This document shows positions 10,287-24,896 of a stretch of DNA of 28,107 nucleotides, one piece after another; position 1 is the stretch's first letter; each line of letters opens with the position of its first letter. The stretch is from Fomitopsis serialis (Eukaryota; Basidiomycota; Agaricomycetes; Polyporales; Fomitopsidaceae): contig NW_025955431.1 of assembly GCF_022376445.1 (NCBI RefSeq), forward strand, positions 1 to 28,107, in the 5' to 3' direction. The position numbers and the translations under genes are program-made. The notes under the pieces were generated by a model, which had not been told where the DNA came from, did no database searches, and saw nothing but the letters and a program-made list of their open reading frames with translations.

Positions 10287-12988
10287 TCAGTTGCCTCCGT
10301 TGAACAAACCGTCGGGAATGTCGCAGCTACCCAACCTGGGTGGCACAGCGGGAGCCGGCTCCACCATGAGCTGCAGCAGTCGTCAGCAGACTGCTATGCG
10401 AAAAGTAGCAGTACAACGTACGCGAACTGTCTGGACGGTGGTGTAAGTGGCGGCGACTAAGCCAAAGATCATCAAAGCGATGTCTGCAGCCTTCTGCTTG
10501 CGTGTGTGGGCGCATGCCTTGAAGTGCAGCATCGCCGGGTAGACGTAGCAGAGCGGGACGCTGGCAGAGAACACCATCGTCAGCCTTGTACTCGGAACAC
10601 GCACTAGTATACACGTACCAAGCAAAGCTCCCAACGAACGACACGAACTTGTCCAGATCATTCGCGCCCGCCCAGCTGAGCGCGCAGCAGAACATGATCG
10701 TGACGAAACGGAAGCAGTTCTTCGTCCACTTGACCCGCGCGTCCGCCTTGCCGCTGCGCTCGAACAGGCCGTTCTCCATGATCCGCACCGCGGGGAAGAG
10801 CTGCAGCGGCACGGACAGCAGGATCGCGAGCGAGTACAGGAACTGGACCACTTGCGTGAACTTGCTCGTGGTGTCGAGGTTCACGATGACGACGGTCTGC
10901 ACGTCGGAGCCGAAGGTGAGGTAGGACATGACACCGCCACCGCAGAAGAGGACTGACGAGCGCAGAAAGGATCAGCGTTCGGATTAGGCAAGTATTGTTC
11001 GTGAACCGTACCCATGAGGAACAACATGACACCAGTGAGGACCTTGGGGAACTTGCGCGGCTCTTTCATTGCATCGGTGATCGGGATAACCTAGCAAGAA
11101 CACCTAAGCTTCCATGATGCTAAACACAAACAGCTGAACCTACCAGACCAATACCCTCGAACGAGAAGACTGCCGTTCTGTACAACGATCATCAGCACGA
11201 CCATCCGCGGCGTGCCACCAGTTCGTCACATACCCGATCAGGAGAGGCCAATCCTTCGCATTGAAGAACGCTACATCCGCATGTCCACGGTCCGCCATGA
11301 TCGCCGCCTCGCTCCCGAAAATATAGATAAGGCCCGCGAGGATGAACACGTCCGCCACGAGCGCGGTCGTGCTCAGCTTCGCGAGGTTCCGGATCAGCAC
11401 GAGCGGCATGAAGATGATCATCTGCAGCAGGATGAAGTACTGGATGCCGAAGAGCTTCGCGCAGTTCGTGATGGCGAGCACGAACGCCTGCAGGTTCTCG
11501 GAGACGAAGATGATGTAGGCAGAGACGAAGCCGAGCTGGGAGATCGTGATCGACGCGAGGATGGCGTAGCGCATCCAGGGGCCGTAGAGCGTTCCACCGA
11601 TGTCTGATGAGGTGTTGAGCAGTAGCACTGTGGTGAAGGATGTCACACATACCACCGAAACTGCCTGATACCACGAACTTCGTTTTCACAAGCAGCAAGA
11701 ACGAGTATAACGAGATCAACGCAATGAACGTGAGGACCGCGCTTGAGAACAGGATACCACCATTGAAGAAGGCCTTGCCCAGGAAGAGAATACCAGTGCC
11801 GACGAACGACTTCAGCAACTAATCACATAGTCAGCTCACCGACACCATCACATGCAAAGTGATAGACTCGCCATAAGCACAGCCTGCGTCACCGTCGCAT
11901 CTCCGTGCGGGCCCACGCTACCGGACCTTGCTCTTCTCGAACGAGAGCGGGGAAGCAGCGGCGAACGTTCGCTTGCTTTGTGAAGGTCCGTGCTCGTCTC
12001 GGGCGGCAGACCAATGGAAAGCGGGGCGGTGCCCGCGAGGTCCCTCTCCGCGGATGAAGGCGTCCCGACTTGGGCTTCCATGTCATCCCATCGGTACTCG
12101 TCCTCCTCTTCGATCTCCTCTAAGTCCTCTCCAGCCTAGCGGGGGCAAGATCTCAGTCAGGCCAAATCAACCGAGTAAGATAACACTTACGAAGTGTCCG
12201 AATAGATATAGGAATTCAATGAAGTTTCGGGGGACGTGTGGCAAATCTGCAGTGCCGTCCTCACCGCGTCTCATGAGCAGGTAGTTCCTTCGGAACCTCC
12301 TGGCTCGTGAATATGCTGGAAAGCAGGGTCTGTGGACCTCGTCGACCCAGCAAATGATGCAGCGCGTGGACGCGCTGCCTGTCGACGCTTGTCTGCCTGC
12401 CATTTGTATATGTTGTGACTGATACATAAATGAAGTTAGCATGTGTTCACTCCGGGGAGACTGGAAGTGTGGGACTGGTCTAATTTTCCGACGACGCTAT
12501 GCAATAATATGCAGACGTCACATACTAAATTCCGATTCAGACCGCTGTGTCAGAATGCACAGAATGGCAGCTCAGTGATAGCTACCTTGATCTGACGAGG
12601 TCGTGTGCGTGCCTTTGAAGCAAGGCGACAAGGAAAACACTATACGAACTGGTACTCACGTCACATCTGCACCAGGCGCGTGGTACGGCACAGGGAAGGG
12701 TTCTGACTCCTCCCTTTGTGTATGCAAGTGCGAGAACGACGACCGTTTCGACGCTACACCGTTATCTGAGCCTCCGCTGACGGACGCACGCGACGACTGT
12801 CCCGCCGGTCCGTCGCGTTCTTGCCGCGAAACGAGATGGCGCCTGAGTATTCTCGCCTTCTCTTCGTCGGTGAGGTCATCGAGAGCATTGCCCTCGATTC
12901 CACTACCAGGCGTGTCTGGTCGCCGCGCGCTGATACCGCCCAAAGAGGCCACAGAGGATGGCTCGCCTCCTGCTAATGGAGTGGGCAT
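10287..12988 (-). CDS. Vacuolar amino-acid transporter, AAAP family (Avt3/Avt4 type); one frame break
   Basis: Exons on the minus strand are 12988-12660, 12418-12191, 12135-11872, 11818-11653, 11603-11234, 11177-11144, 11090-11012, 10952-10619, 10560-10422 and 10370-10287. A long hydrophilic N-terminus (LDDLTDEEKARILRRHLVSR, then HNIYKWQADKRRQ, then a FIEFLYLFGHFAGEDLEE helix) precedes about eleven membrane helices starting at LLKSFVGTGILFLGKAFFNG. Later landmarks are FSFEGIGLVIPITDAMKEP, VMSYLTFGSDVQTVVIVNL and FVSFVGSFACVPLCYVYPA. Avt3/Avt4 proteins export neutral amino acids from the vacuole and resemble animal SLC36. The second exon lacks one base near 12291, at the GGFRRNYLL motif; with one base added all phases agree. 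The exon 3 to 4 junction has a GC donor (ATG/GCGAGT). The first intron is 241 nt, unusually long here. The N-terminus may extend to 13203. Confidence 0.88.
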
Positions 12989-13203
12989 AAGAAAAGGCGA
13001 GCTTCCTGCTGCACTGGAGTGCCAATGGGGGTTCCACGTCGAGGGATGTTAGGCGGCTGTGGGGTGCCGGCATACTGAGCTCGGAGAGCGCGAGGGCTTG
13101 GTGAACCAGACACAGCGCGTGCAGTGGTGGTGTGCCCACACCAGCAATCTCTGCGTTAGCCCTGCGAGGACTGACGATGTTGACTGGCTTGAGGGCGAGA
13201 CAT
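12989..13203 (-). other. Probable frame-broken N-terminal extension of the Avt transporter
   Basis: An ATG at 13203 (CTTACCACCATGTCT on the minus strand) opens MSRPQASQHRQSSQG and then meets a stop. Downstream, Pro/Ser/Thr-rich segments continue in successive frames: AEIAGVGTPPLH, then ARAVSGSPSPRALRAQYAG and NIPRRGTPIGTPVQ, then GSSPFLMPTPLAGG, the last being in frame with the transporter. No intron of normal size fits between these pieces, but single missing bases, as seen in the neighbouring genes, would join them. If so, the true start is 13203 and not 12988. This is inference from composition and frame order. Confidence 0.45.
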
Positions 13204-14591
13204 GGTGGTAAGCGAGAGGGAGAACGAGGTAGGGTACGTGGAGAAGGACTGCAATGTCGGAGCGCCTCTTCAAGCCGCTGAGCGGATCTAATCCCATGAC
13301 TCGTTTGGGCCAGCCGCCACAACGGCACCCTCCCCAGCATCCTCTTGAGCTTGAGTCTTTGACTCTCTTCTCGGTCGCGCCAGTTGTTGCCGTAGCTTGT
13401 AGAGAGTCTCATAGTAACTTGGCTACGAGTGATAAGTAGTCCGGCGAACTCTCCAAATGGCGGAGGCTTTCAATCAATCAAAGCACTGGCCAATTCACTT
13501 GCCGCAATTGGAAAGCCAGGCGTCGATCGCGTGGTGATCGCGTGGAGGGAGGGGGAGGGGCACGGGGGACCCTGGAGCTCTGGTTCACCCACTCAAAGCC
13601 ACGGTCAACGTTCATCAACCTGAAGAACACAGCTTGTCGCAATACTATCGCGCTACAATTGCCCTCTGTCCATCTGATTCCGTACGAGATGACATTCATG
13701 TGGCAATTCGGCGGATAAGCGGCTGTTTTGTCTCTGCTCCTCTAGATGACCTGCCCGAAATGAGAGGGTTGGCGACTCAGCGATGCTGGCGGGCCAAGTT
13801 TTTCAGCGCTGGCTGGTCGACGGCTTTCTTGAACTGCCAGTGCCCCTGCTATTCATTCAATGAATGGAGATGGTAAGTCCCGTACATATAAATACCCTCG
13901 GTGCCGGCGGTACTGCGTTATGTATGTAGATCGACAGTCGCGCAGGGAAACGAGATGTAAGAACTCTTCGTCGTCTGTCTTGCAGTAGCTGACAGTTCTC
14001 ACATATCAGGTCTCCGCCACTCTAGACAAGCTTAACTAATAATACCGCCATCAACGTGCCCCATTCCTCAAATCGTCCGACCAGCAAATCGTTCGGGCTG
14101 TGCTCTATATCAACCCATTGGATGCTTCCCGAGAAGCGCTAGTCTTGATCAATTGACATGGGCCAAGATCCATCAGGCTCACAACGTGTTCTCGCACGGT
14201 CGCAGACTCTCTCCATGGCACCTCCGAGGAAGTGTGCTGCAATCGCAGATCTCTTACTTCAGGCAAGGACTGAGTGGTAGCCTGAAGTCGGGTGAATACC
14301 GGTTTTCTGCTGTGTCGTCGTGAACCCACTGGACTAGCGCAGGACAGGTTTCGCAACTAAACCCGTCACATCCGACAGTCCGACTTTTGCTCCATGGACC
14401 CAACGCGTGTGTGCCGGAAGCGCCCTTGTGCGCATACAACGAGGCAGAGAAGTTGCGGACACCAGGCAACGGCCAGGCCTACACGAGCGGCTCAAGTCTT
14501 ATGGCTTCCCACTCATTTGCACCGTTGCTCGCCACGGACACCTCTGGGGCCTTCAGGAGGTCTGACTCCCCCACTCTCTCGAACCGCCTTC
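13204..14591. promoter_or_regulatory. Divergent intergenic region with a TATA-like site
   Basis: These 1.4 kb separate the Avt transporter (-) and the AhpC/TSA gene (+). No convincing gene was found. A TATA-like TATAAATA lies at 13887-13894 on the plus strand, but it is about 700 bp upstream of the chosen start at 14592, so an upstream untranslated exon or an unrecognised short transcript would be needed to use it. Short reading frames here (for example 13634-13876 and 14387 onward before the ATG) carry no recognisable motif. Confidence 0.4.
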
Positions 14592-17500
14592 ATGTCGTCG
14601 AAGGTCAAGCGCAAGCCGCCGCCGGCGTTCCCCTACTCACCGCGATACCTTCGCCGGACCCCTTCGACCCCTTCGTGCCTCTGAAAGTCTACGCGAGCGT
14701 GCATCATCAAATATGCTTACAATTCCGCTTGGAAGACTCGTCGCAGGGTCAATTCCTCCCTTCACTTACGTCCGACGTACTTGGAGCCGGTTTGGACATA
14801 AGCTATCCATCTAGCAGCTCCGATCACCATGGTCCTCTTACGCCCCGCGTCCATGGCTGACTCGGCCGTGTATCACACTCCCCTCGTCCATTACAGGAGC
14901 CCTCAGGCGGCTATCATTCTGACACTATTGTGACCCGGCCGACTCGTCCTCTACGTCCTCGCACCAAGTCAGGTCGTGAGTCCAAGGCCTACTTCTCAGA
15001 GGCGGAATTGCCTCCAGTGCCTCCAGTCCATCGGTATCAGAGCAACACGATGCTGAGCCTGAGCAGCCTACAGACTCCCAGTACCACTATCGTCAGCGTC
15101 CGTCTTTATCCCCCGTCCTCCGAGTCAGGTCCAAGAACAGGACCATATCGAGCCCCAGGCTCTCGCTGAGGTGTCGCCCACCGACGCGAGCTCGGAGGCG
15201 CTGACCACTCCTCAAACAGAACCGAGGTCCGACACCGATACAGTGCACGACCTGGTAAGGCAGTACATGTACGATGACCGCCAGTCGCACGGCTACATCT
15301 TCGACCAGTTCGAGCGACTCCGAGGCGCAGGACTCGCCCACCATCGACGCACGTCCCGAACAGACGCAGTCGCAGCCCTCCGCGACGCCGCCAATGACAC
15401 CGGACGACACACTGAGCCTGAGCAGCTCGAGTGCGCGCGGCCGCTCGGCCTCGCTCTCGCCGCGCTCCCTCGTGCAGGACTCCCGCGCACCACGTCGCAG
15501 CCTGCCCTGCGTCCCAAGTCGACGCATCTGGACGAACAGGCAATGATTGTGCAGCAGGAGCAGGAGCCTGAGGAGACCCCATCGACTGCGCCATTACAGA
15601 GCGCTGACTTCCCGCTTCTGCGCACGCCGTCGCGTCTACCGTCGCCTGTGTCGACGCCGCCGGCCTCGCGGTCGACTCGCACGCGGAGGCTGCGGAGACG
15701 GTCCAGAGCCAGATACATCGACGCTGCGCAGGCGCACCTTGAGTGCTAGCAAGCTGCTGCGTAGGTCGTCCAGTACGGGCACGGGTGGAAGCCGGAGGAG
15801 GAGCAAGATACTGTCGGTGCACGACTTTCTGGTGAAGAAACCGTCTACTGGGAGCAACACGTCGAAGGCCAGTCGGCGTGCGGGTAAGGCAGTTCTTGCG
15901 CAGCACGTGGACGCGTCAGTTTCGACAGAAACTACACGTATGTCCGTGGTTGTTGCAGCCCCACCCATACCTGTCGAGCGTCCGCAACCGCAAGCAAAGC
16001 CACAGACGAAGTCAGAGGTAAAGACCGAGGCGAAGTCGCAGGCACAAGCCCATGGCCATGAGCATAGATTGGCGAAGCTACCCCGCCGACGGCTATGGCG
16101 ACGCGCCCGAGGAATCTCTCCAGCAACTGGGATCGAGGAGCTGACAGCGATCCAGGACACAGTGGCAAAGGGCGCGCTTCATCATGCATCGCCCGAAGAA
16201 GAGCTCAGTCAGGTCAGCCTGGCGTTGGCAGGGCTGCCGAATGTCAGCGCGGGGCCTCCTATGGCGCGCAGTGCGAACCCAAGCATCGGGAGTGCGATGA
16301 CCACGGCACTGGGTTTGGATCGACGGCTGGCTTGAGCGGTGACGACATGTCTACGCAGACCACGAGCTTAGTCTCCTGCAGCCGCCGCATCCTCATAGTG
16401 CTCATCCAGTCCCTGGGCCGGCGCACACGGCCAACCTTCTGCTGCAGTAGAGGAGGCACCTCGTAGGTCTGTGGAACAGGAAAGGCCAGTGGAGGCGCGT
16501 CAGCCGAGAGCAACTGACAAACCACCTTTGACTGAACGCAGTGCGAGGCGGCTTTCCGGTTTCCCGGTCTTCGAGGAGGATAGAGAACGCGGTAGACAAG
16601 AAGCAGGAGCTGGCGAAGTGCGCCCACGCGACATCGAGAGGCGACCGACACATACGATCGCAATGCTGACGAGCACTCGGCCACTCACTATTATCTCGTC
16701 GCGAGCTGCATCCCCGAACAGAATACTCCAGACAACTCCTTCCAGCTCCTGGAGCGCCCGCCCAGTCCCCCACGCTCGCATTCACGCAACACCATCCCGT
16801 CAATACCTGCTCCCTCACCACCGCGGCGGACGCCTTCACCCGATCGTCAGCGTCCATCGTATCGCAACTCACCGCTCCCGCCTCCGCCGTCAGATCTCCT
16901 CCGCAGTTCTACTTGTCACCGATCCCTCCTTCCACGGACAGAGATGTCATTCAACCCGCACCGCTTCCACGTTCCCCTCCTCAGCATTCGGAGCCCCCGA
17001 CACCTCTGCCCCTTCCTACGCCCCGAGCCAAGTCTCCTGCGCCTCCTGTGCCTCATCCTCACTCCCGACCAAGAGAGGCACGCGACGCCGTACCAACGGT
17101 AATCCGCAATGAGACCACCGTCGAGCATGCGGTGTCCACGCGTCCCGGTACGCCTCCTATGGAAGGCAGACAGCGCCGACGAGAGCCAATTAGAGACGAA
17201 CGCCCGGAGCCGATGCAGTCGAATTACCTGCCCGTGCGCAGATGCGGCCTCAGCCTCAACCCGAGCTGCGCGCAGATTCGCGGCCAAAGGCACTCGAGAG
17301 GCGGCGCATCAGTACCGCGCAGATTTCCGGACCGATACAGACATCCACCCCGCCCGCCGACGTACCGCAGCGCAATCACATACCGGTGTCTCCGCCTGTC
17401 CAGTACATCGCATATAGGCCTCAGTCACCCGAACCCGAGACGCCTTACCAGTACCCTTCCTACCCGCCTCACGACTATCCCAGAGCTCAGTCTCCTCCTC

Positions 17501-19281
17501 CGGTGCCGGAGTTCCGTGCTCAGTCTCCCCACCGGCGGCGCCTCACTCTCGTGTACGATCCCCTCAGGCGACCTCTCGCATCCAGACTCCCGCTGCGAGG
17601 CATGCGTCCCGGGCGCGTTCCCCACATTCCGCTCAGGACCATAATACAGTCGCTCGTGGACGAAGCTGCGATCAATTGCAAGGCTTCGGATCGCTGTCGC
17701 GGCAGGAGACGACACATAGTAGTACGCAAGGCTCACAGTCTCACACCAGACATCACGATACCGCGCCAGCCACGCCTTCGCCGACTATGTCCGCCAACTC
17801 CCAGCCCCTGCAGTACACGCGCGGTGACAACGTGAACGAGCCTCGGCGCGCGCGATCGTACCAGCCGCTAGGGAGCAGCAGCACGATCGGCGCCAGCAGC
17901 GGCTTGTGGGAAACCTGCGGTTCGACGAGTACGCCATACCGACGCGGGACCAGATTAAGCATGCTGGCTCGCTGTTCGTAGTTGCGCAGAACGGGCTGCG
18001 AGTGCAGTTCTCGGAATTGTTCAAGGAGAGGTGCACGGTGGTCTGCTTCATCAGGCATTTCTGGTACGTGTACTCTGCATCTTGCAGGCACATGTTTTGA
18101 CTGTGATTGTTGTAGGTGTCCTGCGGACCAGGACTACATGTACTCCATCGTGAGGAACGTAGATGCTGAGGAGCTGAAGCGCGCTGGTATCGACTTGGTG
18201 ATCATCGGACTGGGTTCACCAGCTATGATCAAGTCGTACAGACGTAAGCCACCTATCGTCCTTCCCGCGTAAATCCACTGACGCAGTTTGCTATGATATC
18301 AGAGATCTTCCGAAGCCGATTCCAGTATACACCGATCCAACCTTGCGTCTACACGCCGCGCTGGGCATGACGCGCCAAAGTACAGATTCTGGTGCAGACG
18401 AAGATAGGGGCGAATACGTCCGCCACGGGGCACTCGGCGGACTAGCGATGGTCGTGAAGAACGCGATCCGCGTCGGCATGCCGGTCTGGGAGAGGGGCGG
18501 CGACGTCACGCAGCTCGGCGGAGAGTTCGTCCTCGGCCCTGGGTAAGCACCTACATTCAACCGCCTTACCACCACTGATACCCTCACCCAGGTCTACCTG
18601 CATGTACGCCCACCGCATGCGCACCACGCGCTCGCACGCGCCCGTTTACACATCCTCTCCGTCGCGGGCTTCACCCCGGGCCTGCCAGGGATCGCAGCGA
18701 CGTCTCCCTCCTACATGTCACAGGATGACGATGACGAGGCGTGGATGGAGGACCGCCGGCGGAGCTACGCGCGCATGCAGGCGCGGCGCGAGAAGCGACA
18801 GGAGGCGAGCGGGAGCAGGCAGCAACAGTGGCACCGGCGCGAGGAGTCGCAGGACACCGCGGCGGGGTACGCGAGCGACGCGGGGAGTGGGAGCCTCAGC
18901 GGGTGCTGGGGGTCCGCGGCAAACGGTGCGCCCGATCCGGCCCATGAATGCGAATGGGAGTGGTCGTGGGGAGGCGGAGGTGGCGCGCGTCGAGTCGCGC
19001 GGCGGTCGGAGAGGGGGGAGCGCAGCATGAAGGCGTACCCGAGCGCGCGCGCGCGACGAGAAGCGCGGGCTTACGATGTCGTCGTCGGGCGGCGTGGATT
19101 CCACGTCGCGAACCCGGACTTTGGGCCGCCGACGCCGCTGTCGGATGAGGGCACGTATGGAGAGCATAGATGGGAGGGCGATGTGTCGGACCTGCCGTAC
19201 CTCGATGGGATCGGGCGCACACGCGACGAGTCGTATCGGCTGACGCAGGAGGTGTTGGCGTATACGTTTGGAAAGCAGTGA
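14592..19281 (+). CDS. Long disordered protein with C-terminal AhpC/TSA (PRXL2-type thioredoxin-fold) domain; many frame breaks
   Basis: The likely start is MSSKVKRKPPPAFPYSP at 14592. From there to about 17880 a Ser/Pro/Arg-rich, probably disordered region can be followed only by switching frame every 100-400 bp, each clear switch equal to one missing base. The C-terminal part has good exons: up to 18063, 18116-18243, 18303-18542 and 18592-19281. It reads RFDEYAIPTRDQIKHAGSLF, then QFSELFKERCTVVCFIRHFW, CPADQDYMYSIV, IDLVIIGLGSPAMIKSYRQI, VYTDPTLRLHAALGMTRQ, YVRHGALGGLAMVVKNAIRV and GDVTQLGGEFVLGPG. This order is that of the AhpC/TSA_2 family, thioredoxin-fold proteins with redox or unknown roles. 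The usual second cysteine of the CxxC site is Asp here (CPAD). Two further missing bases, near 18313 and 18646, are needed. The N-terminal exon structure is uncertain. Confidence 0.7.
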
Positions 19282-19499
19282 ACGTGGACTGTTGCAATCT
19301 CACTTACGATACACACGCAAGGATCCGTAAATTATGTCGTGTCGAAAGGCTTTCGTGCTGTATTTTATGCTATGTAGCCTTACCTGTTATGACATCGCTT
19401 TCGAATGGCCGCACCTAATATCATATCTTTCCAGTCAATCAACAAAAGGCAAACTACAAACGCACAAACAGGCTCACACGGGCTCGTACTCACCCATCC
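19282..19499. other. Convergent 3' region
   Basis: These 218 bp lie between the stop codons of the AhpC/TSA gene (+) and Gtr2 (-). The stretch is C/A-rich near the right end. No gene or repeat is seen. Confidence 0.35.
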
Positions 19500-21196
19500 T
19501 TACCCACCACCTCTCACCTCCTCCTCTACATCACATATCTCCTGCACGCCCTCCCTAAAGAACACCACGTTATACTCCACCAAGCCCCTACGCTGCTCCC
19601 ACACCGCCGTCGGGATCAATGCGAGGAGCGCGAGACGCTTCGTCACGACGTGGTACGCGATCGTCGTGCCCGCGGCACGCCCATCGTCGACGGCGTGAGC
19701 GTCGCCGACGCGCTCGGGTAGAAGAGTGCTTTGGACTGAGCGCGGGATGAGGGGGGTGGTTGCTCGGGTTTGCTACGCGTGGAGGTGGCGGAGGAAGTGG
19801 TGCGTGAGAGGAGGAGGGGGGAGCGAGGGGCGGAGGAGGGTGATAATGGGAGGGAGTCAGATGGTGGGGTGGGTGGTGGTGGAGATGGAGGTTTATGGCG
19901 GGCAGTGCTTGCTGTTATAGATCTGTTGGCAGCGGCGTTGTATGAGTACAAACACAGTGGACGCGCAATAACGTGCATACTTGTACAAGGGTCCGAAAGA
20001 ATTCAACATGAGAAGGTAGTCATTACAGAGACTGTGCGTAGGCGCGTCGACGGGACGCGTCCGTCGCCACATAGAGTCGTGAGTTGATGTCGAACAGGAA
20101 GGCCTTTGATGACTGGGAATTCTGTCAAGAGGCGCTGATGTCAGCGATGCTCCACATGCACACACCTGGACTCACTGTACAGAATACATTGAGCAGGTCT
20201 TCTAGATAGGGCAGGGATTCGATGGACTTGTGCAGCGTCCGTGAGAAGGCGTCGTGCAGGGTATGGTCGTGTATGGACGTGAGATGGAAGTTGATGGGAT
20301 CATCTGCTCGTACTCTGGCGAGATGTCGGCGAGCTCATCCAAATTCGCTGTTGGATATACCGCCAGTTCTCTATGGCGTCTGTTCAGAACAAAGTCGCGT
20401 TTGGACGGAGATATCACGCACCCATCCTGTACTCTTCGGACAGTATCGCCTTGTGCACGAATACTTCGAGGTTAATTCGAGGGCTCTCGTTGTAGGCGCA
20501 ATGACCATGGTGACGAGCTTGGTGATGGGAGGTTGGTATAGGTCCTACATCTCGTTTGAATGAAGTGAGCAGTGCTGACATGGGTGCCGCGCACCTGGAT
20601 GTCAATGACGAATATGAGGGTGGCAAACTGCGACACTGGGACGTCCAGCTGGTCCAATTCATGTCCCCTGGGCAGTCCCATATCTCCAGTGGTATACTGT
20701 GCTGGTACGGCGAACGGAATTGGTCGGGCGCACATACATAGGCAGATGGACGTACTCGTAGGTATGTTTCGTGAGGCGGGTCGTGCGTTCGAGGTAGAAC
20801 GTTTGCTTTGCGGGGAGATTGTTAAACAAGACCTCCTGAATGGACGTCTTGCCGCTCCTGCGCGGATACACATTGAGCACCACACGTTCGAGGGCGAGCA
20901 GCAAGAACGCACCTGCGCATGCCGAGGAGGAGGATCTTTGTGCGCATCACGTCGCCGTTTGCATGTCCGTTTGTCTGGGAGGGCGCCCTGGACGTTGATC
21001 CATATTCGGGGCGCATGTCGTCGGGGTCGTGGCGGACGTTGAGGACGTTGAGGAGGGCGTCGAAGGAGGGAGGAGGCTGATCGGGATGGCGCGGGCCGGG
21101 CTGGTGAGTGGCGGGTGCGGGCGCCTGGTGTGCTTGACGTGTGAGCGGGATGCCGGGCGACTCAAGAAGCCCACACTCGCACGTTCGTAGCCTCAT
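19500..21196 (-). CDS. GTR2: Gtr2 / RagC-type Rag GTPase (EGO-TORC1 pathway); frame broken by missing bases
   Basis: Minus-strand exons are 21196-20913, 20857-20756, 20696-20595, 20544-20422, 20370-20176, 20121-19981 and 19922-19500. The P-loop segment KILLLGMRRSGKTSIQEVLF is of RagC/Gtr2 type, since RagA/Gtr1 has GKSGSGKT. It is followed by the switch Thr in LERTTRLTKHTYD, the G3 motif WDCPG, VSQFATLIFVIDIQ, INLEVFVHKA and ELADISPEYEQ. The C-terminal roadblock-type domain contains AFLFDINSRLYVATDAS and LIPTAVWEQRRGLVEYNVVF. Gtr2 pairs with Gtr1 on the vacuole and signals amino-acid sufficiency to TORC1. Seven bases are missing across exons 3-7 (for example near 20655, 20497, 20328, 20292, 20055 and 19658); adding them makes every exon phase agree, for about 458 residues. 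Exon 7 begins with a Ser/Pro-rich insert. The start at 21196 is uncertain; 21016 is an in-frame alternative. Confidence 0.86.
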
Positions 21197-21277
21197 TGGC
21201 TGCCCTGTCCCGTCTCTGACTATATTCCTCCCCGTCATGCAGGCCCTGCACACGACCGCCCTCTCTCCCATTCTGCC
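21197..21277. promoter_or_regulatory. 81-bp bidirectional promoter, Gtr2 / VTC4
   Basis: Only 81 bp separate the chosen start codons of Gtr2 (-) and VTC4 (+). The plus-strand side has a TATA-like ACTATATTCC near 21217 and a C/T-rich run (CCCTCTCTCCCATTCTGCC) directly before the VTC4 ATG, as in many fungal leaders. If Gtr2 starts at 21016, the gap is about 260 bp. Confidence 0.45.
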
Positions 21278-24689
<3,412 letters not shown>

Positions 24690-24896
24690 GCGGCCGGAGG
24701 GGGTCATGTACAGTGTGATCTGCTTGTCAATTGACGGTCATTACTTTGCTGTTCATTGTTTTGAACCCAAAGTCGCCCTACTGAGTCGTCCTGGGCACTG
24801 GTGATGCTGCCTCAGTAAGGCAGCCATCTTCGTGAAGAAAAGGGATCCGGAGTTGGGATAAGCACTACTTAAGTGTATTGCTTATCGAAGCACGGG
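24690..24896. other. Short intergenic stretch
   Basis: These 207 bp separate VTC4 and the MYND gene on the same strand. No motif beyond A/T-rich runs was noticed. Confidence 0.3.
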
